A stretch of 35,976 nucleotides of DNA from Acidimicrobiales bacterium (GTDB lineage: Bacteria; Actinomycetota; Acidimicrobiia; Acidimicrobiales; MedAcidi-G1). This document shows, piece after piece, positions 25,786 through 32,286 of the stretch. Below the pieces are notes generated by a model. The model did no database searches, had not been told where the DNA came from, and saw nothing but the letters and a program-made list of their open reading frames with translations. Positions within the stretch are counted from its first letter, which is position 1, and each line of letters opens with the position of its first letter. The stretch covers positions 1 to 35,976 of the forward strand of contig JAAZXY010000021.1 of the NCBI GenBank assembly GCA_014239855.1, read 5' to 3'. The position numbers and the translations under genes are program-made.

Positions 25786-26709
25786 TCAGTCGATGGCGTT
25801 GACGGCCTCGACGATGGACCGCAGGAAGTCCACGATCCGGGGTCCCCATCGGGACGCCACGTCGTCGTCGAGTTCCACGATCCGGCCGCTGGACACGGCG
25901 GACAGGTTCGTCCAGCCGGGGCGCTCGGCGATGGTGTCAGCGTTCTGGGCGCAGCACTTCGTGTCGGCCAGGAAGATGAGGTCCGGGTCGGCGTCCAGGA
26001 GGTATTCGGCGGAGACCTGCGGGTAGCCCCACGCCGAGCCGTCGGCGTCTGCCGGATCGGCGGCGTTCACGAGTCCGGCCATGGCGTACACCTCGCCGAT
26101 GAAAGTCGAAGAGGTGATGGTGTAGAGGGTGTCGTCGAGCTCGTGGTAGTAGCTGAGGGGTTCATCACGTGGCTGGACCGAATCGGCGAGTGTCGCCATC
26201 TCGGTCTGCATGTCGGCGATCAGGGCTGCTGCGGCGTCTTCGTCGCCGGTCACCGTGCCGAGGGCTTCGATCTGCGCGTAGGTGTCGGCAATGGTGTAGG
26301 CGGCGCCCTGGAGGAGGGACTCGACACCGGCCGCGTTGAGGCTGGCCACCACGTCACCCGGGTCGTAGGAGAGGATCACCAGGTCGGGAGCGAAGCCGAG
26401 GATGGCCTCGACGTTCGGTTCGAAACCGCTGAGGTCGGTGACCGGAGCGTCGGCCGGGAAGTTGGACATGGAGTCGACGGCGACGACGCGGTCGCCGGCC
26501 CCGATGGCGAACAGCATCTCGGTGGCCACCGTCGAGATGGACACGATGCGGGCCGGACCGTCGTGGGCGTTGGTGTCCTGGGTGGCTGTGCCGTGGTCGA
26601 CGCCGGGTGAACCCGACATGGCGATCGAAGAGTCGGCACCGCCGCAGGCGGTGGCCAACAGCGTGGCCACGAGGGCGGCCAGCAGCAGGCGGGGGAGTCG
26701 GTGGATCAT
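25786..26709 (-). CDS. btuF: Substrate-binding lipoprotein, probable cobalamin-binding BtuF
   Basis: About 307 residues. A signal peptide with a lipobox is at the start (MIHRLPRLLLAALVATLLATAC, Cys 22), so the protein is anchored to the outer face of the membrane. The mature part is a periplasmic-binding-protein fold of the helical-backbone class: RIVSISTVATEMLFAIGAGDRVVAVDSMSNFP, then ILGFAPDLVILSYDPGDVVASLNAAGV. ATG at 26709 is chosen because a strong AGGAGGT box lies six bases upstream; a longer frame starting at 26769 would translate through that box and the leader. Expression is likely controlled by the cobalamin riboswitch upstream. Confidence 0.9.
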   Translation of the reverse strand: MIHRLPRLLLAALVATLLATACGGADSSIAMSGSPGVDHGTATQDTNAHDGPARIVSISTVATEMLFAIGAGDRVVAVDSMSNFPADAPVTDLSGFEPNVEAILGFAPDLVILSYDPGDVVASLNAAGVESLLQGAAYTIADTYAQIEALGTVTGDEDAAAALIADMQTEMATLADSVQPRDEPLSYYHELDDTLYTITSSTFIGEVYAMAGLVNAADPADADGSAWGYPQVSAEYLLDADPDLIFLADTKCCAQNADTIAERPGWTNLSAVSSGRIVELDDDVASRWGPRIVDFLRSIVEAVNAID

Positions 26710-26715
26710 CGGAGT

Positions 26716-26734
26716 ACCTCCTGTCGTCGAGGAG
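26716..26734 (-). promoter_or_regulatory. Shine-Dalgarno box of btuF with adjacent anti-SD hairpin
   Basis: On the minus strand CTCCT (26734-26730), a seven-base loop and AGGAG (26722-26718) can pair, hiding the AGGAGGT box that lies six bases before the btuF ATG. This is a plausible translational expression platform for the upstream riboswitch. Confidence 0.55.
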
Positions 26735-26803
26735 TCTCCGCTCGATCGGCACGTTGCCTGCCGGCCCAACCGATGCCCTTGCCTCGAGGGTGTCTGGTTC
26801 GTA

Positions 26804-26911
26804 CGACCGGGAGCTGGTTCGGACTCGGACCCGCTGCTCGAACTACGAGCAACAGACCATCACCGCTGCGGGACAGCGCCGGATTCACACCGGACTTCGG
26901 TCTCCCGACCG
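26804..26911 (-). ncRNA. Cobalamin riboswitch
   Basis: The minus strand carries the B12-box region: AGTCCGGTGTGAATCCGG, then CGCTGTCCCGCAGCGGTGA (26895-26859). A downstream segment contains TCCGAGTCCGAACCAG. The element can be closed by a ten-pair stem between 26902-26911 and 26804-26813 (eight standard pairs and two G-U). It lies about 95 bases upstream of btuF. Exact ends are estimated from pairing; no covariance model was run. Confidence 0.85.
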
Positions 26912-26918
26912 TGCCGGC

Positions 26919-26924
26919 AGTGTA
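26919..26924 (-). promoter_or_regulatory. Candidate -10 element (TACACT) for the riboswitch-btuFCD transcript
   Basis: Minus-strand TACACT lies seven bases before the first base of the closing stem of the riboswitch. The same hexamer precedes csoR. No clear -35 box. Confidence 0.4.
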
Positions 26925-26978
26925 GCTATCCAAGGGTGGGGCGGATCGTTGTCACGGCCCGGCGGTACAAGACCGGTC

Positions 26979-27584
26979 GTGGAGCTTGAACGGCTGCTCA
27001 CTCTGTGGCAGCAGTATCACGGCGAGTTGACCGGGGACCTGAAGGAACGGTTTCGGGCCAATGAGAAGGCCGCGGCCCTCTGCCACTATCCAGATGAGAT
27101 CGTGGATCAGGTCGTCGGGGTGTATCCCAAGCTTGTCGATTCGCTTCGTGCGGCTCGCGAGGAACTGGGCATACGAGGCGAGTCCGATGATGGGTCGTCC
27201 ACGTGGAATCCCCGAGAACCGAGGCTGTCAGGGGGATCTGCTGGTGGCCCGATCGTCGGGCTGGAGGATCTGGCGGATCCAAGTGCGATACCCGCCGAAC
27301 TCCGACGTATCGACGAGGAGTACCGACGGGATACGGAAGACGAGGACCGGCTGCCTGATGTCGATGGGTTCTCGTTCGATCCGACTCCTCTTGAGCCGAG
27401 ATCCAACGAGGAAGAGGACGAGCGTCGCCTCAACGAGTACAGCGAGGAGACCGGCACCTATCTCTGCCACACCTGTCAGCAGCGGTTCCCGCTCGCGGCA
27501 TTTGAGTACACCTATCGGGGAACGGGGAAGGTGGCGACCAACTGCGCATCGTGCCGTCAACGCTTCCGCCGAAGGCGTCAATAG
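26979..27584 (+). CDS. Unrecognised protein with C-terminal CxxC...CxxC zinc-ribbon motif
   Basis: About 201 residues, not recognised. The N-terminal 65 residues look helical (VELERLLTLWQQYHGELTGDL, ERFRANEKAAALCHYPDEIVDQVVGVYPKLVDSLRAAREELG). The middle (65-155) is polar, acidic and probably disordered. The C-terminus has a likely metal-binding unit, C163-H-T-C166 and C189-A-S-C192, followed by a basic RQRFRRRRQ tail that could contact nucleic acid. GTG 26979 is chosen because the homology-like part begins there and a weak TACAAG hexamer lies seven bases upstream; frames upstream run through the riboswitch on the other strand. Codon third positions look less GC-rich than in neighbours. It stands alone between divergent btuF and convergent propeller gene. 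It could be an acquired gene; function is open. Confidence 0.6.
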   Translation: MELERLLTLWQQYHGELTGDLKERFRANEKAAALCHYPDEIVDQVVGVYPKLVDSLRAAREELGIRGESDDGSSTWNPREPRLSGGSAGGPIVGLEDLADPSAIPAELRRIDEEYRRDTEDEDRLPDVDGFSFDPTPLEPRSNEEEDERRLNEYSEETGTYLCHTCQQRFPLAAFEYTYRGTGKVATNCASCRQRFRRRRQ

Positions 27585-27610
27585 CTGGAAACCGGATCTG
27601 ATGGTGGGGG

Positions 27611-28960
27611 TCAGGACCAGGTGATGCGAGACAGGGCGAGGGTGGTGCAGTACCAGACGTCCCGGTGACCGCCGGCCGACAGGAACATGCCGTTGGCGAT
27701 TCGTGACCCGGTGGCGACACGGGCCAGGAGGTCCCCGGTGGCCACGTCGACCACGATCAGGTCGTCGGTTCCCTCATCGGTGAAGTCGTTGATGACCAGT
27801 TCGCCGGATTCGGGGAAGACCACCGGTTGCATGCTGGGGCGGACCTCGAGGTGCCAGAGCGGTTCCATGGAGTCGTCGTCGATGCCGGCCAGCCCGCCGT
27901 TGATCGAGTCCCAGGCAACGGCGATGCCGGCGGCGTCGGCTGTATGCCCGGGCACCGGACCGGGGACGTGGACCGGGGGAGCGATGATCCCGCCGCCGGG
28001 GGTGCCGAAGGGTGCCACCTCGCGTACGTCGGTCGGGTCGTCGAGGTCGATCCGCAACAGACGCTGTGGGCCGGACCACGGGGCCGGGCGTCGCCACGAC
28101 AGGTCGGGGGGCTGGTCCCACCGCCCGTTGGGTTCGGTGGTGTGGATGGCCCGCACCGAGTCGATGTCGCCGCAGTCCATGACCCAGCAGGCGCCGTCGG
28201 ACAGGCAGGCGTCCCAGGCCAGCCCCTGGGGGCCACCGGCTGTGCGGTAGCGGGGGCGCCAACCGTCGACGACCAGTTGGTCACCGTCCACCACGAGGCG
28301 CCACAGGTGCTCGGTCCCCGGGACGTACACGTGCTCGGTGCCGTCGGGCCGGAGGTCGCCGGCGATCCGACCCATGGAACCCTCGGTCAGGACGAGCGGC
28401 TCGCCGACCAGCTCGAGTGTGCCGGGGGCCAGGCGGGTGATGGTGGTGCCGCCCTGGCCCTCGAGTCGGAGGTCCTTGGTGATGAGGGTGCCGTCGGCGA
28501 GGGCCAGCAGGCCGTTGTGGCTGCGATCAACGGGTAGCCGTCGCTCGGCCAGCACCGACAGGTCGTCGGGATCGAGTCGATGCAGGTAGGAACCGTTGAC
28601 CGAGAGGATCGACCCGTCGGCATGGGCCAGGACCGCCCCGCACCACACGTGGTCACCGCACGGCAGGTCGGGCGAGGTGGCCAGCGGTTCGAGCGTGTCG
28701 GGGTCGATGCGCTGCACCCAGCCGAACGGGGGAGGTCCGGTGAAGGCGGCCATGGTTCCCCCGACGTACCACTGGCCGGACTGGCGTTCGATGGCCATGA
28801 CGTTCCAGCGGCCATTTCGCACCGTGGTCACCGTGGCGGTGCCGATGGCCGCGTCGAGCCGACCCACGGCAGCCTTCTGTCGGCGGTTACCTCCGCACTC
28901 CACCGGCCAGGACGACGGCCAGTAGCCGGGGTGGGCGATGTTGCGATCGAGGGTGGTCAT
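27611..28960 (-). CDS. Uncharacterised beta-propeller-like protein coupled to csoR
   Basis: About 449 residues; I do not recognise a named family. The sequence has repeated blade-like pieces with the pattern hydrophobic strand, G-x-L/T, D-x-x-T/D-L: WVQRIDPDTLEPLATS, SYLHRLDPDDLSVLAERRL, TITRLAPGTLELVGEPL, DLIVVDVATGDLLARVATG, suggesting a beta-propeller. Several Cys and His residues occur (VECGGNRRQK, LPCGDHVWCGAVLAHA, WDACLSDGACWVMDCGD, WYCTT). There is no signal peptide. Its ATG overlaps the csoR stop by four bases (28957-28960), so it should be translated with csoR and may be part of the copper response, possibly as a metal-binding or enzyme-like protein. It converges on the zinc-ribbon gene with 26 bases between. 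Confidence 0.65.
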   Translation of the reverse strand: MTTLDRNIAHPGYWPSSWPVECGGNRRQKAAVGRLDAAIGTATVTTVRNGRWNVMAIERQSGQWYVGGTMAAFTGPPPFGWVQRIDPDTLEPLATSPDLPCGDHVWCGAVLAHADGSILSVNGSYLHRLDPDDLSVLAERRLPVDRSHNGLLALADGTLITKDLRLEGQGGTTITRLAPGTLELVGEPLVLTEGSMGRIAGDLRPDGTEHVYVPGTEHLWRLVVDGDQLVVDGWRPRYRTAGGPQGLAWDACLSDGACWVMDCGDIDSVRAIHTTEPNGRWDQPPDLSWRRPAPWSGPQRLLRIDLDDPTDVREVAPFGTPGGGIIAPPVHVPGPVPGHTADAAGIAVAWDSINGGLAGIDDDSMEPLWHLEVRPSMQPVVFPESGELVINDFTDEGTDDLIVVDVATGDLLARVATGSRIANGMFLSAGGHRDVWYCTTLALSRITWS

Positions 28961-29253
28961 GTGCGAAGGAGGCGGCGGATGGCGGTGACCACCTCTTCGA
29001 TCTTCTCGTCACCAGCGCTGCGGTCGGTGGCCTCATCCTGCTGGACGGCCTCGCGGACGCAGTGGCTGATGTGATCGTCCAGGAGGCCCACGCCGACACC
29101 CTGCAGTGCCTTGGTGACCGACGAGATCTGGGTCAGGACGTCGATGCAGTAGGTGTCCTCGTCGACCAGGCGTTGCAGGCCGCGGACCTGGCCCTCGATG
29201 CGTCGGAGTCGGAGGAGGACGTCGTCCTTGGTGGGGGCGTAACCGTGGGCCAT
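28957..29253 (-). CDS. csoR: Copper-sensing transcriptional repressor CsoR
   Basis: About 98 residues, all-helical CsoR/RcnR family (DUF156). The copper ligands of Mycobacterium tuberculosis CsoR (C36, H61, C65) occur at exactly the same positions here, in TYCIDVLTQ and DDHISHCVREAV, with Y35 also kept. This argues for Cu(I) rather than nickel or formaldehyde sensing. The start ATG at 29253 is supported by TACACT six bases upstream. It is divergent from copA, with 49 bases between start codons holding both promoters and a G-tract operator candidate. In the apo form the repressor is expected to block both; copper binding releases it. It is followed by the coupled propeller-like gene. Confidence 0.94.
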   Translation of the reverse strand: MAHGYAPTKDDVLLRLRRIEGQVRGLQRLVDEDTYCIDVLTQISSVTKALQGVGVGLLDDHISHCVREAVQQDEATDRSAGDEKIEEVVTAIRRLLRT

Positions 29254-29259
29254 GGACGC

Positions 29260-29265
29260 AGTGTA
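29260..29265 (-). promoter_or_regulatory. Candidate -10 element (TACACT) for csoR
   Basis: Minus-strand TACACT ends six bases before the csoR ATG at 29253. Confidence 0.5.
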
Positions 29266-29276
29266 CGTCGCGCGAG

Positions 29277-29293
29277 ATAGGGGGAGGGGGTAT
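29277..29293. promoter_or_regulatory. Candidate CsoR operator between csoR and copA
   Basis: ATAGGGGGAGGGGGTAT has two five-G tracts flanked by ATA and TAT inverted ends, similar to the G/C-tract plus TA-flank operators known for CsoR-type proteins. It overlaps the copA -10 box and would cover the -35 position for csoR, so one site could control both genes. Confidence 0.55.
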
Positions 29294-29296
29294 ACT
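29291..29296 (+). promoter_or_regulatory. Candidate -10 element (TATACT) for copA
   Basis: TATACT ends six bases before GTG 29303, the best -10 match in the window, and shares its first three bases with the candidate CsoR operator. Confidence 0.6.
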
Positions 29297-29302
29297 TGAC
29301 GT

Positions 29303-31486
29303 GTGAACGAGACCGTTGAACTCCCCATCGGCGGGATGACGTGCGGAGCCTGTGCTACCCGGGTGGGCCGGGGTCTGTCCGATGTCGACGGCGTCGAATC
29401 CGCCACCGTCAACCTGGCCACCGAAAGGGCCCGGGTCTCCTTCGATCCGACGGTGGTCGACCCATCCACGTTCGGGGCCACTGTCGAATCGCTCGGCTAC
29501 CGGGTGGTGCCCACGTCGGGCGACAGGTCTCCGGGTGGCGAGCAGTTGGGCGTCGGTGCCACGGGAGACGGGCCGGAAGACGCAGGTGACGGCCGACAGC
29601 TCGACGGGTCGACGGTGCGGCTGATCTCCACCGGGCTGCTCACCCTGCCGGTGGTGCTGATCTCGATGGTCCACGGTCTGGAGTTCACCGGGTGGGAATG
29701 GGTCGTCGGGTTCCTGGCCACGCCGGTGGTGTGGGGGAGCGGCTGGTCCTTCCACCGGGTGGCGTGGCGCAACCTTCGCCACCGGGCGACGTCGATGGAC
29801 ACGCTGGTCTCGCTGGGAACCGCCTCGGCCTGGGTGTGGTCGGTGGTTGCCGTGGCCTCTGGTGAGGGGCACGTGTACTTCGAGACGGCGGCGGTGATCG
29901 TGACCCTCGTGCTGTTCGGGCGTTGGCTCGAGCAACGGGCACGACGCCGGTCCGGCGACGCCATTCGGGCGCTGGCCGGCCTCTCCGTGCGCGATGCCAC
30001 GCTGGCTGACGGCACGACGATTCCGATCGCCGACGTGCAGGTGGGCATGCAGTTGCTGGTGCGTCCCGGCGAGAAGGTGCCGGTCGACGGTCGGGTCGTG
30101 GAGGGCTCGTCGACCGTGGACGAGTCGATGTTGACCGGCGAACCCCTGCCGGTAACCGTCGGGGTGGGCGACACGGTGACCGGGGCGACCATCAACGGCA
30201 ACGGTGCTCTGGTCGTGGAGGCCGTCCGGGTGGGCGCCGACACGACGTTGGCCCGGATCATGCGTCTCGTCGACGACGCCCAGGCCGACACCGCCCCCGT
30301 GCAGCGTCTGGTCGACCGGATCTCGGCGGTCTTCGTGCCGGTTGTGCTCGGCGTGTCGGCGGTGACCCTGCTGGCCTGGCTGGTCACCGGTCAGCCCACG
30401 GCCGACGCCTTCACCGCGGCGGTGGCCGTACTCATCATCGCCTGCCCGTGCGCCCTGGGCCTCGCCACGCCCACGGCGATCATGGTGGGCACCGGCCGGG
30501 GGGCCCAGTTGGGAGTGCTCATCCGTGGTGGCGAGGTGCTGGAGTCCACTCGGAAGATCGACCACGTGGTCCTGGACAAGACGGGAACCGTGACAGCGGG
30601 ACGGATGACCCTGGCGGCGGTGATCCCTGCCGATGGCGTGGACGCTGATTCGGCACTACGGATCGCCGCCTCGTTGGAGTCCCTGTCCGAGCACCCCATC
30701 GCGGCAGCCATCGCCGGTGCCGTGGAGCGGCCCCTGCCCGTCCGTGACTTCACCAACCTGCCGGGTATGGGCGTGCAGGGAATCGTCAGCGGGGTGGAGG
30801 CCACGGTGGGCCGGCCGACGATGTTCACGGACCTGCCGCTAGCTCTCGCTGCTGCGGTGGCCGAGGCGGCCGACGCCGGCCGCACCGCGGTGGTCGTGGG
30901 CTGGGACGGCGAGGCCCGGGCCGTGCTGGTGGTGGCCGACGAGGTCCGGCCGACCAGTGCCGAGGCGGTGGCCGGGTTTCGGCATCTGGGCCTCGACGTG
31001 ACGCTGCTCACCGGAGACGACGAGCGGACGGCCCGCTCGGTGGCCGCCACGGTGGGGATCGACCACGTGGTGGCCGGTGTGCTGCCCGACGGCAAAGACG
31101 CCGAGATCCGATGGCTGAAGGAAGCGGGTCACGTGGTGGCCATGGTGGGCGACGGCATCAACGATGCCCCGGCGCTGGCCCGCGCCGACCTGGGGATCGC
31201 CATGGGTACCGGCACCGACGTGGCCATGGAGGCCGCCGACCTGACCATCGTGGCCGGCGATCTGCGGGCCGTGGTCGACGCCATCGGGCTGTCGAGGCGC
31301 ACCCTGGCCACCATCCGGGGCAACCTCTTCTGGGCCTTCGCCTACAACGTGGCCGCCGTACCCCTCGCAGCCGTCGGCGTACTCGACCCGATGATCGCCG
31401 CGGGCACCATGGCCTTCTCGTCGGTCTTCGTGGTCACCAACTCGCTCCGCCTCCGCCGATTCGCTGGTCGGGCTTCGAGGACCTGA
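29303..31486 (+). CDS. copA: Copper-exporting P1B-type ATPase
   Basis: About 727 residues. One N-terminal heavy-metal-associated domain with GMTCGAC (C14, C17) is followed by eight predicted membrane segments. The transport motif C381-P-C383 sits in [13 protein letters not shown]. The phosphorylation site is D425 in DKTGTVTAG, the SEHPIAAAI motif binds nucleotide, and the hinge is [11 protein letters not shown]. The CPC motif with YN ([12 protein letters not shown]) and the [18 protein letters not shown] end of the last helix fit Cu(I) export (P1B-1). GTG 29303 is supported by the TATACT box six bases upstream. It is divergent from csoR and followed by a PPOX-type flavoprotein after a duplicated 17-bp spacer. 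Confidence 0.95.
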   Translation: MNETVELPIGGMTCGACATRVGRGLSDVDGVESATVNLATERARVSFDPTVVDPSTFGATVESLGYRVVPTSGDRSPGGEQLGVGATGDGPEDAGDGRQLDGSTVRLISTGLLTLPVVLISMVHGLEFTGWEWVVGFLATPVVWGSGWSFHRVAWRNLRHRATSMDTLVSLGTASAWVWSVVAVASGEGHVYFETAAVIVTLVLFGRWLEQRARRRSGDAIRALAGLSVRDATLADGTTIPIADVQVGMQLLVRPGEKVPVDGRVVEGSSTVDESMLTGEPLPVTVGVGDTVTGATINGNGALVVEAVRVGADTTLARIMRLVDDAQADTAPVQRLVDRISAVFVPVVLGVSAVTLLAWLVTGQPTADAFTAAVAVLIIACPCALGLATPTAIMVGTGRGAQLGVLIRGGEVLESTRKIDHVVLDKTGTVTAGRMTLAAVIPADGVDADSALRIAASLESLSEHPIAAAIAGAVERPLPVRDFTNLPGMGVQGIVSGVEATVGRPTMFTDLPLALAAAVAEAADAGRTAVVVGWDGEARAVLVVADEVRPTSAEAVAGFRHLGLDVTLLTGDDERTARSVAATVGIDHVVAGVLPDGKDAEIRWLKEAGHVVAMVGDGINDAPALARADLGIAMGTGTDVAMEAADLTIVAGDLRAVVDAIGLSRRTLATIRGNLFWAFAYNVAAVPLAAVGVLDPMIAAGTMAFSSVFVVTNSLRLRRFAGRASRT

Positions 31487-31519
31487 ACAGGCCGTACCGA
31501 CAAACAGGCCGCACCGACA
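31486..31519 (+). repeat. 17-bp tandem duplication between copA and the PPOX-type gene
   Basis: AACAGGCCGTACCGACA (31486-31502) and AACAGGCCGCACCGACA (31503-31519) are adjacent and differ at one base. The first begins on the last base of the copA stop codon. Confidence 0.92.
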
Positions 31520-31533
31520 AGAGGAGCACCCAC

Positions 31534-31977
31534 ATGCCCGACATCGATGACGTCCGAACCTTTCTGGCCGAGGAGAGCGGCCTGGCGGTGGTCAGCACCG
31601 TCCAGTCCGACGGCCAGATCCTGTCGACCGTGGTCAACTGCGGGGTCCTGGCCCAACCCCTCACCGGGGATGTCCGTGTCGCTCTCGTGTCGATTGGAAC
31701 GGCAGCCAGGGTGGCCCACGTACGGCGCGGCTCTCCGGTCACGATCGCCGTCAGGCGTGGGTGGCGTTGGGTGTCGGTCAGCGGCGACGCCGAGATCCTC
31801 GGGCCCGACGACCTTTCCGGCGAGATGGACGCCGAAGGCCTCCGGCTCCTGCTCCGTGAGGTGTTCCGGTCGGCGGGCGGACAACACGATGACTACGACG
31901 AGTACGACCGGGCCATGGCCGACGAACGTCGAGTGGCCATCCTCGTAAGCCCCGACCGGATCCTCGGTGTGGTCTGA
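31534..31977 (+). CDS. Pyridoxamine 5'-phosphate oxidase-like (split beta-barrel) flavin or F420-binding protein
   Basis: About 147 residues. The order FLAEESGLAVVSTVQSDGQILSTVVNCGVL, RVALVSIGTAARVAHVRRGSPVTIAVRRGWRWVSVSGDAEIL is typical of the PPOX-like split-barrel family found in many actinobacteria, some of which use F420 and others FMN or heme. The exact cofactor and reaction cannot be read here. ATG 31534 has an AGGAG box nine bases upstream, so it is probably translated from the copA transcript with its own ribosome site. The acidic end (DDYDEYDRAMADERRVAILVSPDRILGVV) is variable. Link to copper is only by position. Confidence 0.75.
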   Translation: MPDIDDVRTFLAEESGLAVVSTVQSDGQILSTVVNCGVLAQPLTGDVRVALVSIGTAARVAHVRRGSPVTIAVRRGWRWVSVSGDAEILGPDDLSGEMDAEGLRLLLREVFRSAGGQHDDYDEYDRAMADERRVAILVSPDRILGVV

Positions 31978-32070
31978 TTCGGCTCGGACGCAACTCCAGA
32001 CCTGATATGACCGTGTCCTTGATGAGCGGGCCCGGGTTCTCAGGTCATCGAGCTTTAAGGCCAGGTCCCT

Positions 32071-32105
32071 ACGAAAACGAAACGATCCCGGGCCGGAGCC
32101 CGGGA
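32071..32105 (-). terminator. Rho-independent terminator of tRNA-Ala
   Basis: Eight-pair stem TCCCGGGC / GCCCGGGA (32105-32098 with 32093-32086 on the minus strand), four-base loop, followed on the minus strand by a T-rich run (TCGTTTCGTTTTCGT, 32085-32071). It begins nine bases after the tRNA 3' end. Confidence 0.85.
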
Positions 32106-32113
32106 CCGAAATG

Positions 32114-32186
32114 TGGAGCTAGAGGGAATTGAACCCTCGACCTCTTCCATGCCATGGAAGCGCTCTCCCAACTGAGCTATAGCCCC
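32114..32186 (-). tRNA. tRNA-Ala (anticodon GGC)
   Basis: 73-base cloverleaf on the minus strand. Acceptor stem GGGGCTA / TAGCTCC contains the G3-U70 pair that identifies alanine tRNAs. The D arm is GCTC-AGTTGGGA-GAGC, the anticodon arm CTTCC-ATGGCAT-GGAAG gives GGC, reading GCC/GCU codons, and the T arm is GAGGG-TTCAATT-CCCTC. The discriminator base is A; the CCA end is not encoded. A -10-like box lies upstream and a terminator downstream, so it is a single-gene unit. Confidence 0.97.
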
Positions 32187-32197
32187 GAGGAGCCGAC

Positions 32198-32203
32198 AAT
32201 CTA
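32198..32203 (-). promoter_or_regulatory. Candidate -10 element (TAGATT) for tRNA-Ala
   Basis: Minus-strand TAGATT ends 11 bases before the tRNA 5' end, which would give a short 5' leader for RNase P to remove. No clear -35 box. Confidence 0.45.
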
Positions 32204-32273
32204 CCAGCGACCATCGGGGACACGACCCGGCTGACTGGTGATTCCCGGGGCCTGCGGCATCCCGACGCCTCGG

Positions 32274-32279
32274 TAGCCT
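32274..32279 (+). promoter_or_regulatory. Candidate -10 element (TAGCCT) for leuS
   Basis: TAGCCT ends seven bases before ATG 32287, identical in sequence and spacing to the proA element. Confidence 0.55.
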
Positions 32280-32286
32280 CACGACG

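Noticed and set aside
26710-26769. Extension of btuF upstream to 26769
   Set aside because: It would translate through the strong AGGAGGT box and place 20 extra residues before a clear lipoprotein signal peptide.
26607-26978. Extension of the zinc-ribbon gene upstream to 26607
   Set aside because: It would run antisense through the btuF start and the cobalamin riboswitch; GTG 26979 with a hexamer seven bases upstream is more plausible.
31999-32046. Inverted repeat GACCTGA / TCAGGTC after the PPOX-type gene
   Set aside because: Seven-base arms with a 34-base loop and no T-tract; too weak to call a terminator.
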